Assembly (NCBI GenBank): GCA_015655115.1
Contig: JAATFQ010000214.1
Location: 1-44,316, forward strand
Direction of reading: 5' to 3'
From: Sphingobacteriales bacterium
Lineage (GTDB): Bacteria; Bacteroidota; Bacteroidia; Sphingobacteriales; Sphingobacteriaceae
DNA: 44,316 nt
The notes under the pieces: model-generated
Databases searched by the model: none
Told to the model about the DNA's origin: nothing
The model's input: only the letters and a program-made list of their open reading frames with translations
Translations under genes and position numbers: made by a program
Part shown: piece by piece, positions 24,821 to 35,230 of the stretch
Layout of the letters: every line of letters begins with the position of its first letter
Position numbering within the stretch: the stretch's first letter is position 1

Positions 24821-25699
24821 ATGTACGATATCTGTTGCATAGGACATCTCACTTTAGATAAAGTAGTTACACCAACTACCAGCATACACATGGCCGGAGG
24901 GACATCATTTTACTTCTCCAACGCTATCCGCAACATGGATGTCAACTATTGCCTGGTAACCGCAATAGCGGCTACAGAAATGAAATCTGTTAGTGACCTT
25001 CGGGCAAACAACATCAAAGTAGAAGTATTGCCCAGTGCACACACCGTATATTTTGAAAACATCTATTCCCACAACCTTGACAACCGTACGCAAAGAGTTT
25101 TGCAGACTGCAGATTCCTTTACAGTAGAACAGCTTGAAAACACGGATGCTAAGATATACCACCTGGGCCCTCTTCTTGCCGATGATATGCCACTGGATCT
25201 GATCAGGTACCTGTCAGAAAAAGGGAAAGTATCCTTAGATGTTCAGGGATACCTGCGCAAAGTTGAAGATACACATGTACTCGCTATAGACTGGGCGGAT
25301 AAAAAAGAGGCACTACAGTATGTTTCTATTTTAAAGGCCAATGAGTCTGAAATGGAAGTGCTTACAGGCTCGGCGGATATCCGCAAAAGCGCACGTATTT
25401 TACACCAATGGGGAGTAAAGGAGGTTGTAATCACGCTGGGCAGTAAAGGGGCTGTCATCTTCGACGGAACAGAATTCTATGAAATCAGGGCCTATCGGCC
25501 TAAAGCAGAAATTGACGCAACAGGCTGTGGCGATACCTATATGGCTGGTTACTTATATGAACGGATTAAAGGTAAAGGTATTCAGGATTCGGGAGAGTTT
25601 GCTGCTGCCATGGCAAGTTTAAAGATCGAAGCATCGGGCCCATTTACGGGTACAGAGGATGATGTAAAGGCAAAATTAGCCACAACAACTAACGGATAA
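24821..25699 (+). CDS. PfkB-family carbohydrate/nucleoside kinase
   Basis: Ribokinase-type kinase of 292 aa. The N-terminus CCIGHLTLDKV and GGTSFYFSNA (substrate-side Gly-Gly) and the C-terminal DATGCGDTYMAGYLYE, with the catalytic Asp, define the family; ITLGSKGAVIF is the nucleotide-binding strand. Substrate is not predictable (sugars, nucleosides, inositol-like). The gene is monocistronic, with its own -7 box upstream. Confidence 0.9.
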   Translation: MYDICCIGHLTLDKVVTPTTSIHMAGGTSFYFSNAIRNMDVNYCLVTAIAATEMKSVSDLRANNIKVEVLPSAHTVYFENIYSHNLDNRTQRVLQTADSFTVEQLENTDAKIYHLGPLLADDMPLDLIRYLSEKGKVSLDVQGYLRKVEDTHVLAIDWADKKEALQYVSILKANESEMEVLTGSADIRKSARILHQWGVKEVVITLGSKGAVIFDGTEFYEIRAYRPKAEIDATGCGDTYMAGYLYERIKGKGIQDSGEFAAAMASLKIEASGPFTGTEDDVKAKLATTTNG

Positions 25700-26052
25700 A
25701 TAAGGGACATATAAAAGGTTTAATTTTTATATGCCCCAGATTTGGGAGTGAACGTTAACTGCAGCTATACTGCTTTTCCGTTAGCCTTGAAGATTAAAAT
25801 AGGTAGCTGTTTGTTAATACTAAATAGATATTAACCGAATATAGATGGTAATTATCCAGATACCTATTTTTTTACACCAACTGCCCTTTTACAGGGATGA
25901 AATGGCTTTTTGGCATACTTTTCGAACTATACCCTCCAGATAGGAAAGCCATTTTTGTAGCCTGTTTTTAAATATATATACCTAATTTCGCTGCCTTTAA
26001 CTTTGAAGAGCAACATATGCTCCATTTGCCATTACCATAAGAATTGACACAC
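25700..26052. other. Intergenic region with hairpins upstream of maeB
   Basis: About 350 bp without a gene. It contains a hairpin just after the kinase stop (GGGACATATAAAA 25704-25716 with TTTTATATGCCCC 25724-25736, imperfect), a 10-bp inverted repeat AAATGGCTTT/AAAGCCATTT (25900-25909 and 25945-25954) followed by TT, and a perfect -7 box TAACTTTG (25998-26005) for maeB. The hairpins may be terminators or leader elements. Confidence 0.4.
25998..26005 (+). promoter_or_regulatory. -7 promoter element TAACTTTG (maeB)
   Basis: Perfect TAnnTTTG, 47 bp before the ATG at 26053. Confidence 0.45.
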
Positions 26053-28356
26053 ATGACTAAAAGCACCAATCGCAAACAAGATGCCCTTGACTATCATTCT
26101 TCGGGCAGGCCCGGTAAAATTGAAGTAGTACCTTCAAAACCTACAAACTCACAACGCGATTTAGCATTAGCCTACTCGCCTGGTGTAGCAGAGCCTTGCC
26201 TGGAAATTGCCAGGAATCCGGAAGAAGTATATAAATATACCGCAAAAGGTAACTTAGTAGCTGTGATCAGCAATGGCACCGCAGTATTGGGATTAGGAAA
26301 TATCGGCCCTGCTGCAAGTAAACCTGTAATGGAAGGTAAAGGTCTCCTATTTAAAATATTTGCCGACATCGATGTATTTGACCTGGAAATTAATGCTACT
26401 ACGGCCGACGAGTTTGTGAACGTTGTAAAAGCATTGGAGCCTACTTTCGGTGGTGTGAACCTCGAAGACATTGCAGCGCCAATGTGTTTTGAGATCGAAA
26501 GCCGCCTCAAAGCCGAAATGAATATCCCGGTGATGCACGACGATCAGCATGGTACAGCTATCATTACCAGTGCAGCGCTGATCAATGCCTGCGAAATACA
26601 GCGCAAGAAACTCGAAAAAATAAAGCTGGTGGTCAGCGGAGCAGGTGCCGCCGCAGTTTCCTGCATTAAGCTCTACCTGCACCTGGGTGTAAAAAAAGAG
26701 AACATGCTGGTATTTGATAAGGATGGCATTGTCAATAGCTCCCGCACAGACCTTGATCCTATCCGCATGGAATTTGCTACATCAAGGACCGATATCAGTA
26801 CCCTGGCACAGGCAATGAAAGATGCCGATGTGTTCCTGGGCCTGTCTGCCGGCAATATTGTATCCGCAGAAATGATCCAGTCGATGGCTAGAAACCCTAT
26901 TGTTTTTGCCCTGGCCAATCCGGATCCGGAGATTGCATATGATATCGCCATCAACTCGCGTAAAGATATCATTATGGCTACAGGCAGATCCGACTTCCCT
27001 AACCAGGTGAACAATGTACTGGGCTTCCCTTATATTTTCCGCGGTGCGATGGATGTCCGCGCGACAACGATCAACGAGGAAATGAAAATTGCCGCTGTTA
27101 AAGCGATTGCAGCATTGGCAAAGCTGCCTGTTCCCGAAGCAGTAAACCTGGCATACGACTCGGCAAACTTAAAGTTCGGCAAAAACTATATCATTCCTAA
27201 GCCTATCGACTCGCGGTTAATCAGCATTGTTTCCAGTGCGGTTGCCAAAGCAGCGATGGACTCTGGCGTTGCCCGTAAACAGATTACCAACTGGCCTGCC
27301 TACCAGGAAGAATTACAGATCAGGCTGGGTGCTGACGATAAAATACTGAGGAACATTGCCAGCAAGGCAAAAGCTGCCCCAAAACGTATTGTTTTTGCTG
27401 AAGCAGATAATTATAAAATCCTTAAAGCTGCCCAGATTGTTAAAGATGAAGGTATTGCAACCCCAATTCTGCTGGGAAATGTACTGAAGATCAATAAGAT
27501 CCTGCTGGATTATGATATTGATCTTTCCGGAGTGGAAATCATTGACCCCCTGGAAGTGGAAGCACCCAATGCAGAGCAGTTTGCACAGCACTTATACCAG
27601 AAACGCCAGCGCCGTGGTATTACGCTTTACGAAGCACGCAAGCTGATAAGAGACAGGAATTATTATGGATCGAGCATGGTGGAGTTTGAACATGCTGATG
27701 CCTTGATTTCCGGATTAACGAAAAACTATAAGACTACCTTAAAACCCGCACTGCAGGTAATAGGTACCAGATCCGGGGTAAAAAAGATTGCCGGTATGTA
27801 CATGATGCTGACCAAAAAAGGGCCTGTATTTTTAGGCGATACAACGGTAAATCCTGATCCTTCGGCATTGGATATGGTCGACATTACGGGAATGATTTCG
27901 GAGACAATTAAAGGTTTCAATATTGTACCTAGAATAGCGCTGCTGTCTTACTCTAATTTCGGGGGTAACGACGGACTGATTCCGGAAAAAACACGTAATG
28001 CTACAGCGCTGCTCAAAGCGAAATACCCGGATATGATCGTCGATGGCGAAATGCAGGCTAACTTTGCCATGAATGCAGAGCTACTGCAAGGCAACTATCC
28101 TTTTTCTACACTCAGCGGAAGTCCCGCAAATACGCTGATCTTCCCCAACCTGGAATCTGGAAACATAGCATATAAATTATTACAGGAATTAGGGAATGTA
28201 GAGGCTGTAGGCCCTATATTACTTGGTCTGAACAAACCAGTACATGTATTGCAGATGGATAGTTCGGTAAGGGAAATCGTCAACATGGTTACCATTGCCG
28301 TGGTAGATGCACAATCAAATAAACTGCGCAGTACCAAATCAGGCAGCAAAAAATAA
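26053..28356 (+). CDS. maeB: NADP-dependent malic enzyme with PTA-like domain
   Basis: Converts malate to pyruvate and CO2 with NADP+, 767 aa, in the cytoplasm. The malic domain starts SGRPGKIEV and has YSPGVAEPC, the [10 protein letters not shown] metal site, and the NAD-binding [13 protein letters not shown]. From ~430 a phosphotransacetylase-like domain follows ([33 protein letters not shown]), as in all MaeB-type enzymes; it is usually regulatory, responding to acetyl-CoA, not catalytic. The ATG at 26053 replaces a TTG at 26044. Monocistronic, with a -7 box at 25998. Confidence 0.96.
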   Translation: MTKSTNRKQDALDYHSSGRPGKIEVVPSKPTNSQRDLALAYSPGVAEPCLEIARNPEEVYKYTAKGNLVAVISNGTAVLGLGNIGPAASKPVMEGKGLLFKIFADIDVFDLEINATTADEFVNVVKALEPTFGGVNLEDIAAPMCFEIESRLKAEMNIPVMHDDQHGTAIITSAALINACEIQRKKLEKIKLVVSGAGAAAVSCIKLYLHLGVKKENMLVFDKDGIVNSSRTDLDPIRMEFATSRTDISTLAQAMKDADVFLGLSAGNIVSAEMIQSMARNPIVFALANPDPEIAYDIAINSRKDIIMATGRSDFPNQVNNVLGFPYIFRGAMDVRATTINEEMKIAAVKAIAALAKLPVPEAVNLAYDSANLKFGKNYIIPKPIDSRLISIVSSAVAKAAMDSGVARKQITNWPAYQEELQIRLGADDKILRNIASKAKAAPKRIVFAEADNYKILKAAQIVKDEGIATPILLGNVLKINKILLDYDIDLSGVEIIDPLEVEAPNAEQFAQHLYQKRQRRGITLYEARKLIRDRNYYGSSMVEFEHADALISGLTKNYKTTLKPALQVIGTRSGVKKIAGMYMMLTKKGPVFLGDTTVNPDPSALDMVDITGMISETIKGFNIVPRIALLSYSNFGGNDGLIPEKTRNATALLKAKYPDMIVDGEMQANFAMNAELLQGNYPFSTLSGSPANTLIFPNLESGNIAYKLLQELGNVEAVGPILLGLNKPVHVLQMDSSVREIVNMVTIAVVDAQSNKLRSTKSGSKK

Positions 28357-28373
28357 GCAAGGATAATCAGTTG

Positions 28374-28424
28374 TGGCTTCAAAAGCATAATCCTTAACAG
28401 GGAATATACTTTTGAAGCCATTTT
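28374..28424 (+). terminator. Terminator between maeB and the ABC genes
   Basis: Perfect 12-bp inverted repeat TGGCTTCAAAAG (28374-28385) / CTTTTGAAGCCA (28409-28420) followed by TTTTAATT. It lies 17 bp after the maeB stop and 6 bp before the end of the convergent ABC gene. Confidence 0.7.
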
Positions 28425-28426
28425 AA

Positions 28427-30187
28427 TTAGCTGGTCCTTCTGCCATGCATCAGTTTATCTACGGCATCTTTAAATGACCCTGCACGGGTAACCTCGCCAG
28501 AGTTAATAAAGAAAATCTCATCGGCATTCTCAATGGTATTCAGCCTGTGTGCAATAATCACCAATGTAGTTTCCTCAGGCAGCTGTGCCAGGATCAAATC
28601 AAGTAATTGCTCTGTCAGTGTATCAATATTTGCCGTTGCCTCATCAAGAATAAGCAGTTCAGGCTTGCGCAGCACTGCCCGCATAAACGCGACGAGCTGT
28701 TTCTGTCCCAGGCTCAGGCTATCGCCCCCTGAGGAGACAAGAGTATCCAGCCCTTTTTCAAAAGAAACCAGCAGCGCCTCCAGTCTGGCCGCCTGAAGCA
28801 CTTCCAGAAACTGCGCATTGCTGAAATCCGCATACTGGTCATTGCTGTACAGGATATTCTCTTTGATGGTCCCCGTAAACAGGAAAGGCTCCTGCAGAAT
28901 AAAGCCGATCTTTTCCGCTCTTTCTGCCGGTGTGTATGAACGGATATCCCGGCCTTTCAGCAGTACTTGTCCCGCTATGGGATCGTATAAACGTGCCATA
29001 ATAGAAGCCGTAGTAGTTTTACCACCCCCTGTTGGCCCTACCAGTGCATATGTTTTTCTGGACTCCAGCGTAAAGCTGATGTTGTGCAGGATCTCTTTTC
29101 CTCCCGGATAACCGAAATGTACATCTTTAAACGCCATTACTGCTGTTGATGCCGTCTGACCCTGATCTTCAGCAACAGGCAAATTACTTTCCAGCGTCAG
29201 GATCTGGGAAATACGGTCCCAGCCCGCAAGGGCCACCTGGAAGCTGGTCCACAGTGTAGCCAGCTGCCGCAATGGATTGTAAAAATTTGTTGCATATGAA
29301 AGATAACTTACCAGCAGCCCTACGGTGAAATTACCCTCCGCAATCAGAAAAATGCCATAAGAAAGTACTGTCAGCTGCGCCAGACTGGAAAATAATCCGA
29401 ATACGGGTAAGAAGATATTGTTGGCCAGCCCCGCTCCTATTGCCGTCTGGTAATTATGCCTGTTGGCCAGATCAAAGCGTTTCCTGAAGTAATCGCGCCT
29501 GTTAAAGGCAATGATCACCTTAAAATTAGTCAGGCTCTCCTGTATCTCAGCACTCATTGACCCCGCACTTTTCAGGTTCTGTGCATTCCGCTGCTTCACC
29601 CAGGGTGAGATTGCCCTCGTAAATATCAAAATAAATACTGCCGGGATTAATGTAGCCAGCCCCAGCTTCCAGTTGATCACCAGTAAAAATATACCTGCAC
29701 CGATCATAGTCACAATACTCCCGATAAACTGCATCAGCGCCTGTGAGAAAAACTGGTTCAGCTTATCGGTATCATTGTTCACCCTCGAAATCAGGTCGCC
29801 TGCCTTGTTTTCATTAAAAAAGGCAACAGGCAGCTCCTGTATTTTATTAAAAATAGCATTCCTAAGCGTAAGGATAATCCGTTGTCCCACACCCCCCATC
29901 AGCTGTGTATGGAAATAACTCGTACCCAGCGCAACCAGGTACATACCCAGCAATATCCCGGCAAACACAAGCACACCATGGAACTGTTTAGTCTGTATAT
30001 ATTTATCGATTGTATAGCCAATCAGGAATGGCCCCAGCAGGTTAAGTGAGGAGTTGATCAGGATAGAACAAAGTGCGATAGTCAGGTTTTGTTTTTCTTC
30101 TGATACCAGGTCCAGTAAGCTCTTCAGTCCTGAGATAGTAGATACTTTTTTCTCCCTGGCAGGCTGGCTGTTTAGATTATAATTCAT
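28427..30187 (-). CDS. ABC exporter half, consensus ATPase domain
   Basis: Half-transporter of a type IV ABC exporter, 586 aa: six transmembrane helices (~30-320) then a nucleotide-binding domain. Walker A GPTGGGKTTT, Q-loop FILQEP, Walker B LLILDEATANID with the catalytic Glu, and switch His in IIAHRL are all consensus. Its signature is non-canonical, LSLGQ instead of LSGGQ. Together with the upstream partner it makes a heterodimer with one good and one degenerate ATP site. The ATG at 30187 overlaps the partner's stop by 11 nt (translational coupling); the longer frame from 30226 is unlikely. Substrate unknown; drugs, lipids or peptides are possible. Confidence 0.94.
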   Translation of the reverse strand: MNYNLNSQPAREKKVSTISGLKSLLDLVSEEKQNLTIALCSILINSSLNLLGPFLIGYTIDKYIQTKQFHGVLVFAGILLGMYLVALGTSYFHTQLMGGVGQRIILTLRNAIFNKIQELPVAFFNENKAGDLISRVNNDTDKLNQFFSQALMQFIGSIVTMIGAGIFLLVINWKLGLATLIPAVFILIFTRAISPWVKQRNAQNLKSAGSMSAEIQESLTNFKVIIAFNRRDYFRKRFDLANRHNYQTAIGAGLANNIFLPVFGLFSSLAQLTVLSYGIFLIAEGNFTVGLLVSYLSYATNFYNPLRQLATLWTSFQVALAGWDRISQILTLESNLPVAEDQGQTASTAVMAFKDVHFGYPGGKEILHNISFTLESRKTYALVGPTGGGKTTTASIMARLYDPIAGQVLLKGRDIRSYTPAERAEKIGFILQEPFLFTGTIKENILYSNDQYADFSNAQFLEVLQAARLEALLVSFEKGLDTLVSSGGDSLSLGQKQLVAFMRAVLRKPELLILDEATANIDTLTEQLLDLILAQLPEETTLVIIAHRLNTIENADEIFFINSGEVTRAGSFKDAVDKLMHGRRTS

Positions 30188-31916
30188 ACTGATTGGTGCT
30201 TTGCTGAGAGTTAAAAATCTGCACATATTCCGGACTATTGTCCATCAGCTGCTCATGCGTGCCGGCAGCTAATTTTTCGCCCTGCATCAGGAGTATAATT
30301 TGTTCATATTGCGCTATGGCGGCAATTTTTTGCGTAACGGAGATCAGCGTTATCCCCGGATAATTGTCACCGATATTCTTCAGGATCTTCCGCTCTGTCT
30401 GAAAATCCACACGGGCAGTAAAATCATCCAGCAGCAAAATCTTAGGCTCAATTGCCAGGGCACGGGCAAGCATAATACGCTGCTTCTGTCCCCCGGAAAG
30501 ACTCAGCCCCCTTTCAGAAACTACTGTATTTAACCCTTCCGGCAGCTCATCAATAAAGTCTTTCAGCTCAGCGGTAGCAATAGCCTTAGCAAGCGACACA
30601 TCCGTGACCAGGTCGCTGAAGGCAATATTTTCACGGATGCTCATATTGAACATGATACTATCCTGGAAAACAAAACCCACCTGGCTATGAAAGGTTTCGC
30701 TATGGTAAGCATTGATAGGCTTCCCATCAAACAGCACCTCCCCTTTTGAAGGGTTAATCAGCCCCGTAAGCAGATACAGCAGCTGGGTTTTTCCTGCTGC
30801 AGTAGGCCCGATCACAGCGATTCTGGCCCCTGGTTGTATGGAAATAGAGATATCCTGCAAAGCAGGCTTCTGCCCATAATTTACCCATACATCTTTCAGT
30901 TCTATTGCGCCGGTAAGCTGCAGTGCCTGTGTGCCTGCTTCAGGTAATTCATCCTTTTCCAGCACCTGCCTGATCCTGTTATAAGAAGCTGTGGCCTGTG
31001 CAATAACATTGCTCATAAAGCCAATCACCAGGATAGGAAAGATCAGTAAAGCCAGGTAACTGTTAAACGCAGCAAAATCACCCAGGGTCATCCTGCCATT
31101 GATCACAAAGTGACCACCCAGAACCAGGATGGTTAACCCAGCCATATTTGCTGTAAAAATAATAATGGGAATAAGCCAGGCAAAAAGGCGGAGGATGCTC
31201 AGCCCGATATCCTTTGCCTGGGTACTGGCACTCACAAACTTATCATATTCCAGCAATTGAGAATTGATTACACGGATCAGTGCAGCCCCCAGGATACTCT
31301 CATTGATCACCTTGTTCAGCAGGTCAATCGCTTCTCTGCTCTTTTTGAACAGCACCTTAACCTTACCCAAAACAACATAGAAAGCCCCTCCGATAATAGG
31401 GATAATCGCAATGATCGTGAGTCCGAGTTTCCAGTTGATGGCCAGCAGCAGCACGCTGGCGCCAATAATTATAAAAAGAGACGAAACAATGGAAACAATA
31501 GCCTGCGATACAAAAAGTTTAATAGAGTCAATATCAGCAGTTAAATTGGTCAGCAGTTTTGAAGGGTGGGTTTCTTCGATAAAAGCAAAGCTTTGCCTTG
31601 ATATTTTCTCCGCCACTCTTGTCCTCAGATCCCTCGCAACACGCTCAGAAGCATAGGTCTGCACAATGCTCTGCAGGTAACTGAAAATGAAGATAACCAC
31701 CGAGACGGCGGTAAATTCTATGATCATTACCTTATAGGAAAAGGTGCCGCTGCCGTAGGCATCAATCCCGCGGCCGATAAGCTTTGGCAGCAATAAGTTG
31801 AGCCCATTGCTAACCAGTGCAAAAATAATCAGAAAAGCAATCATGCCCGAATAGGGCTTCAACAGGCCGAAGATGCTGCTACCACCCTTTTTGTCACTTT
31901 TAGTTTGTTTTTTCAT
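30177..31916 (-). CDS. ABC exporter half, degenerate ATPase domain
   Basis: First half of a heterodimeric ABC exporter, 579 aa: six transmembrane helices (~20-310), then an NBD. Walker A GPTAAGKTQ and signature LSGGQKQR are normal, but Walker B reads LLLDDFTARVD with Asp in place of the catalytic Glu, and the switch His is Gln in ISVTQKI. This is the degenerate-site pattern known from TM287, BmrC and LmrC-type subunits. The consensus site is then built from this signature and the partner's Walker motifs. I took the ATG at 31916 over a TTG at 31931. TATCTTCG at 31967-31974 is a weak -7 candidate. Confidence 0.94.
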   Translation of the reverse strand: MKKQTKSDKKGGSSIFGLLKPYSGMIAFLIIFALVSNGLNLLLPKLIGRGIDAYGSGTFSYKVMIIEFTAVSVVIFIFSYLQSIVQTYASERVARDLRTRVAEKISRQSFAFIEETHPSKLLTNLTADIDSIKLFVSQAIVSIVSSLFIIIGASVLLLAINWKLGLTIIAIIPIIGGAFYVVLGKVKVLFKKSREAIDLLNKVINESILGAALIRVINSQLLEYDKFVSASTQAKDIGLSILRLFAWLIPIIIFTANMAGLTILVLGGHFVINGRMTLGDFAAFNSYLALLIFPILVIGFMSNVIAQATASYNRIRQVLEKDELPEAGTQALQLTGAIELKDVWVNYGQKPALQDISISIQPGARIAVIGPTAAGKTQLLYLLTGLINPSKGEVLFDGKPINAYHSETFHSQVGFVFQDSIMFNMSIRENIAFSDLVTDVSLAKAIATAELKDFIDELPEGLNTVVSERGLSLSGGQKQRIMLARALAIEPKILLLDDFTARVDFQTERKILKNIGDNYPGITLISVTQKIAAIAQYEQIILLMQGEKLAAGTHEQLMDNSPEYVQIFNSQQSTNQYEL

Positions 31917-32006
31917 CGTAATGCTGAGCAAAGGCCCAATTAAAGCTGGTCAATCTGCAGCGATTACGAAGATAAGACAAATTATGCCCGAATTTGAACA
32001 GTATAT

Positions 32007-32297
32007 TTATTCACCTGTATGCTGAGCTATAGCCCTGCCGATATGCTGTGCATGCTCGCCTTCGAGGATAATCCTGACCTCATCTTCAGCACCATTATAT
32101 TCATACATCCGCGTTTCAAGGTCAGGCGTTAAATCAGTCACAGATACTGCTTCCCAACTTTCGCCATCACCTTTAGGCCCAATGGCGCCTACCAAGCCTC
32201 CGTTATAGAGGATCTTATAAATTTTATCTTCCTCAGGATGAATATTAAGGTCAAACTTCTGACCGTCTAAACTGACAATAATATTAAATGGATCCAT
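32007..32297 (-). CDS. Small orphan protein, 96 aa
   Basis: I do not recognise this family. The 96-aa product begins MDPFNIIVSLDGQKFDLNI and is acidic, without a signal peptide or membrane segment. It has alternating strands, a GAIGPKGDGESWEAV loop in the middle, and a His-rich C-terminus (EGEHAQHIGRAIAQH). Codon use is like its neighbours and the reading frame is open and compact. It sits alone between the ABC operon and dcp, separated from dcp by 235 bp of AT-rich DNA. Confidence 0.6.
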   Translation of the reverse strand: MDPFNIIVSLDGQKFDLNIHPEEDKIYKILYNGGLVGAIGPKGDGESWEAVSVTDLTPDLETRMYEYNGAEDEVRIILEGEHAQHIGRAIAQHTGE

Positions 32298-32532
32298 AAT
32301 TTGTGATATTTATTAGTCTAACAGTATAATCGAAAAAATTGTTTGCGTCATCAGTCGCCAATAAAAGAATTTATCTGTTAAACATGTAATATTTTAAAAC
32401 TCTTTTATTTTATTATTGTAATTTCAACCGGTAAATAGCCTGTCGGCATCTATAATTATCATTAAAAGGCAGTCTATAAATACTCTTATATTACTTAACA
32501 TCCATAAAACAACCTATAAACATCCCTTTAAT

Positions 32533-34674
32533 ATGAAGAAACTGTTTGTAATGCCTTTAATAGCGCTGGTGGCCGTTACCGCTTCCTGCGGAAATAATGA
32601 AAACAAAGGTGAAGGCGGCAACGATGCTGCAAGCTCAAATCCTTTTGCCAATGCAAGTGTACTGCCTTATCAGGCACCCGACTTTGAACAGATAAAAGAT
32701 GCCGATATACAGCCGGCAATGGAAGAAGGCATGACTATTCAGCTGGCGGAAATGAAGAAAATTGCCGATAACGCTGCAGCCCCTACTTTTGACAATACCC
32801 TGGTAGCGATGGAAAAAAGCGGGCAGCTGCTTACGCGTGTTGCCGCGGTATTTAACCTTTTGACCGGAGCAAATACAAATCCTGATCTGCAAAAGCTCCA
32901 GGAAGAAATCGCCCCCAAACAAGCGGCCCATCAGGACGCTATCTATCTGAACACAAAATTGTTTAAGCGCGTTGAAACAATCTATAATAAGCGCAACTCC
33001 CTGAAACTGGATCCCGAATCTTTACACCTTGCTGAATACTATTACCAGCAGTTTACCCTTGCAGGGGCTAAACTGTCTGACGAAGATAAGTCTGCATTAA
33101 AAAAACTAAACGAAGAAGAAGCTTCCCTGAGTGCCAAATTCTCCAATTCACTGCTTGCTGCTAATAAAGCAGGGGCACTGGTTGCAAATGAGGAGAAAGA
33201 GCTGGCTGGTTTACCGAAGGGAGAGCTTGATGCTGCCGCACAGGGAGCAAAAGCGAATAAAATGGAAGGCAAGTGGCTGCTGCCGCTGCAGAATACCACA
33301 CAACAGCCTGCATTGCAATCTTTGTCTGACCGCGTAACGCGTGAAAAACTGTTCAATGCCTCCTGGAACCGTACAGAAAAGAATGATGCCAATGATACCC
33401 GTAATACAATAGTACGTATCGCTGAAATCCGTGCAGAGAAAGCCGAATTAATGGGTTTCGCGAACTATGCAAGCTGGAAATTACAAGATCAGATGGCTAA
33501 AACACCAGCAGCTGTCGATGCATTCTTTGCGCAGCTGGTCCCTTCGGCTACAGCGAAAGCAAAAGCAGAAGCAGCAGATATACAGGCAGAAATAGACCTG
33601 CAAAAAGGGGGATTTAAATTAGCCCCCTGGGATTGGAACTATTATGCAGAAAAAGTGCGCAAGAAAAAATACGACCTGGATGAATCGGAGATCAAACCTT
33701 ACTTCGAGCTCAATAAGGTGCTGGAAGACGGTGTTTTTTATGCCGCTACACAATTATATGGAATTACATTTAAAGAGCGCCACGACCTTCCTGTGTACCA
33801 GAAAGAGGTTAGAGTATTTGAGGTGTTCGATAAAGACAATTCTACTATTGGTTTGTTCTATTGCGACTATTTTAAAAGGGACAATAAAAATGGCGGGGCA
33901 TGGATGGGGAACATGGTGAACCAATCTAAATTATTTGGCACTAAACCTGTGATCTATAATGTATGTAATTTCACTAAACCTATAGCAGGGCAGCCCGCAC
34001 TGATCAGTTTCGATGATGTGACCACAATGTTCCACGAATTTGGACATGGCCTCCATGGCCTCTTCGCCAGTCAGCAGTACCCTTCGCTTTCCGGCACCAG
34101 TGTTGCACGTGATTTTGTAGAGTTCCCTTCCCAGTTTAATGAACACTGGGCATTGGATCCTAAGGTATTGAATAACTATGCTAAACATTATAAAACCGGG
34201 GTAGTGATGCCGGCATCACTTGTAGATAAAATTAAAAAGGCGGCGACTTTTAACCAGGGATACAGGCTTACAGAACTTCTTGCGGCAGCATCGCTGGATA
34301 TGCAATGGCATCAGCTCAAGGCTGGGGCAGACTTAAGAAAAACAGATGATTTCGAAAAAGCGGCATTGACAAAAACAAAGCTTAATCTTGCGGAAGTACC
34401 GTCACGTTACCGTACAAGTTATTTTTCACATATCTGGGGCGGCGGGTATGCGGCGGGATATTATGCCTATCTGTGGACAGAAATGCTCGATGACGATGCC
34501 TATTCCTGGTTTGAAGAAAACGGAGGCTTATCGCTTAAAAATGGACAGCGTTTTCGCGACATGATTCTGTCGCGTGGCAATACAGAAGACTATGGCAAAC
34601 TTTTCCGTGATTTCAGGGGTCATGATCCTAAGATTGAGCCTATGCAAAAAAACAGAGGTCTGACGTCAAAATAA
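32533..34674 (+). CDS. dcp: M3 peptidyl-dipeptidase (Dcp-like) lipoprotein
   Basis: Zinc metallopeptidase of family M3, 713 aa. A lipoprotein signal ends VTASC (Cys19) followed by a Ser/Asn/Gly linker, so it is anchored in the periplasm or outer membrane. The helical N-terminal domain precedes the catalytic site HEFGHGLHG at residues 501-509; the usual third ligand region follows, and the C-terminal SYFSHIWGGGYAAGYYAYLWTEML motif contributes substrate contacts. Removes dipeptides from the C-terminus of oligopeptides. The call dcp rests on overall length and motif; other M3 oligopeptidases are similar. Confidence 0.94.
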   Translation: MKKLFVMPLIALVAVTASCGNNENKGEGGNDAASSNPFANASVLPYQAPDFEQIKDADIQPAMEEGMTIQLAEMKKIADNAAAPTFDNTLVAMEKSGQLLTRVAAVFNLLTGANTNPDLQKLQEEIAPKQAAHQDAIYLNTKLFKRVETIYNKRNSLKLDPESLHLAEYYYQQFTLAGAKLSDEDKSALKKLNEEEASLSAKFSNSLLAANKAGALVANEEKELAGLPKGELDAAAQGAKANKMEGKWLLPLQNTTQQPALQSLSDRVTREKLFNASWNRTEKNDANDTRNTIVRIAEIRAEKAELMGFANYASWKLQDQMAKTPAAVDAFFAQLVPSATAKAKAEAADIQAEIDLQKGGFKLAPWDWNYYAEKVRKKKYDLDESEIKPYFELNKVLEDGVFYAATQLYGITFKERHDLPVYQKEVRVFEVFDKDNSTIGLFYCDYFKRDNKNGGAWMGNMVNQSKLFGTKPVIYNVCNFTKPIAGQPALISFDDVTTMFHEFGHGLHGLFASQQYPSLSGTSVARDFVEFPSQFNEHWALDPKVLNNYAKHYKTGVVMPASLVDKIKKAATFNQGYRLTELLAAASLDMQWHQLKAGADLRKTDDFEKAALTKTKLNLAEVPSRYRTSYFSHIWGGGYAAGYYAYLWTEMLDDDAYSWFEENGGLSLKNGQRFRDMILSRGNTEDYGKLFRDFRGHDPKIEPMQKNRGLTSK

Positions 34675-34739
34675 GCAGAAAATGTGTTAAAACAAACAAC
34701 AGCTATAAAAATAACAGAGATTTTATACCTTACATTTAA

Positions 34740-35102
34740 TCATGCCGGAACATTAAGCATACTTTTGACACAACCGGATAACTGATAAAAGTTCAATGGA
34801 TCTACTAAACATTCATTACTGTTGTCAACAGAAAACAGCTCATTTTGCTGGCGCGACAGAAAGATTAAAGGCAAGTCATTGATTTTTTTATCCCTGCGTA
34901 TTTCATCTTTGATTTTCGTAATATTTAAATCACGTTCCAGAAACCCGATTATCGCCAGATCGGGTTTCCTGCTATAAAAAAAGTCATCAACATCAGTCCA
35001 TGAATGACAAACATCAACATCATAACATTGATGGATGAAGATCATCTCCAGCATGTCGGCCATATCCCTATCGTTATTGACAATTAGTATTCTATACTGC
35101 AT
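34740..35102 (-). CDS. Degenerate stand-alone receiver domain
   Basis: Protein of 120 aa with the length and strand order of a CheY-like receiver (YRILIVNNDRDM, then KPDLAIIGFLERDL, PLIFLSRQ), but the key residues are lost: the phospho-acceptor Asp is Gly53, the acidic pair near residue 9-10 is Asn-Asn, and the conserved Lys-Pro after the last strand is Asp-Pro. It should not accept phosphate. Pseudo-receivers can act as protein-protein or regulatory modules. The gene lies 128 bp downstream of a LuxR-type regulator, at the end of the signalling cluster that begins with the CheBR fusion. Confidence 0.75.
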   Translation of the reverse strand: MQYRILIVNNDRDMADMLEMIFIHQCYDVDVCHSWTDVDDFFYSRKPDLAIIGFLERDLNITKIKDEIRRDKKINDLPLIFLSRQQNELFSVDNSNECLVDPLNFYQLSGCVKSMLNVPA

Positions 35103-35230
35103 ACCTACGATTTAATGTATAATAACAAATAAACCGAACAATACTATAGAAATAGTTATTGATTCAAAAACGTATAAATACGGAAAAAAACAGGGGCAAC
35201 TACCTGAAAAAACATAAAACCTGATTTGAT

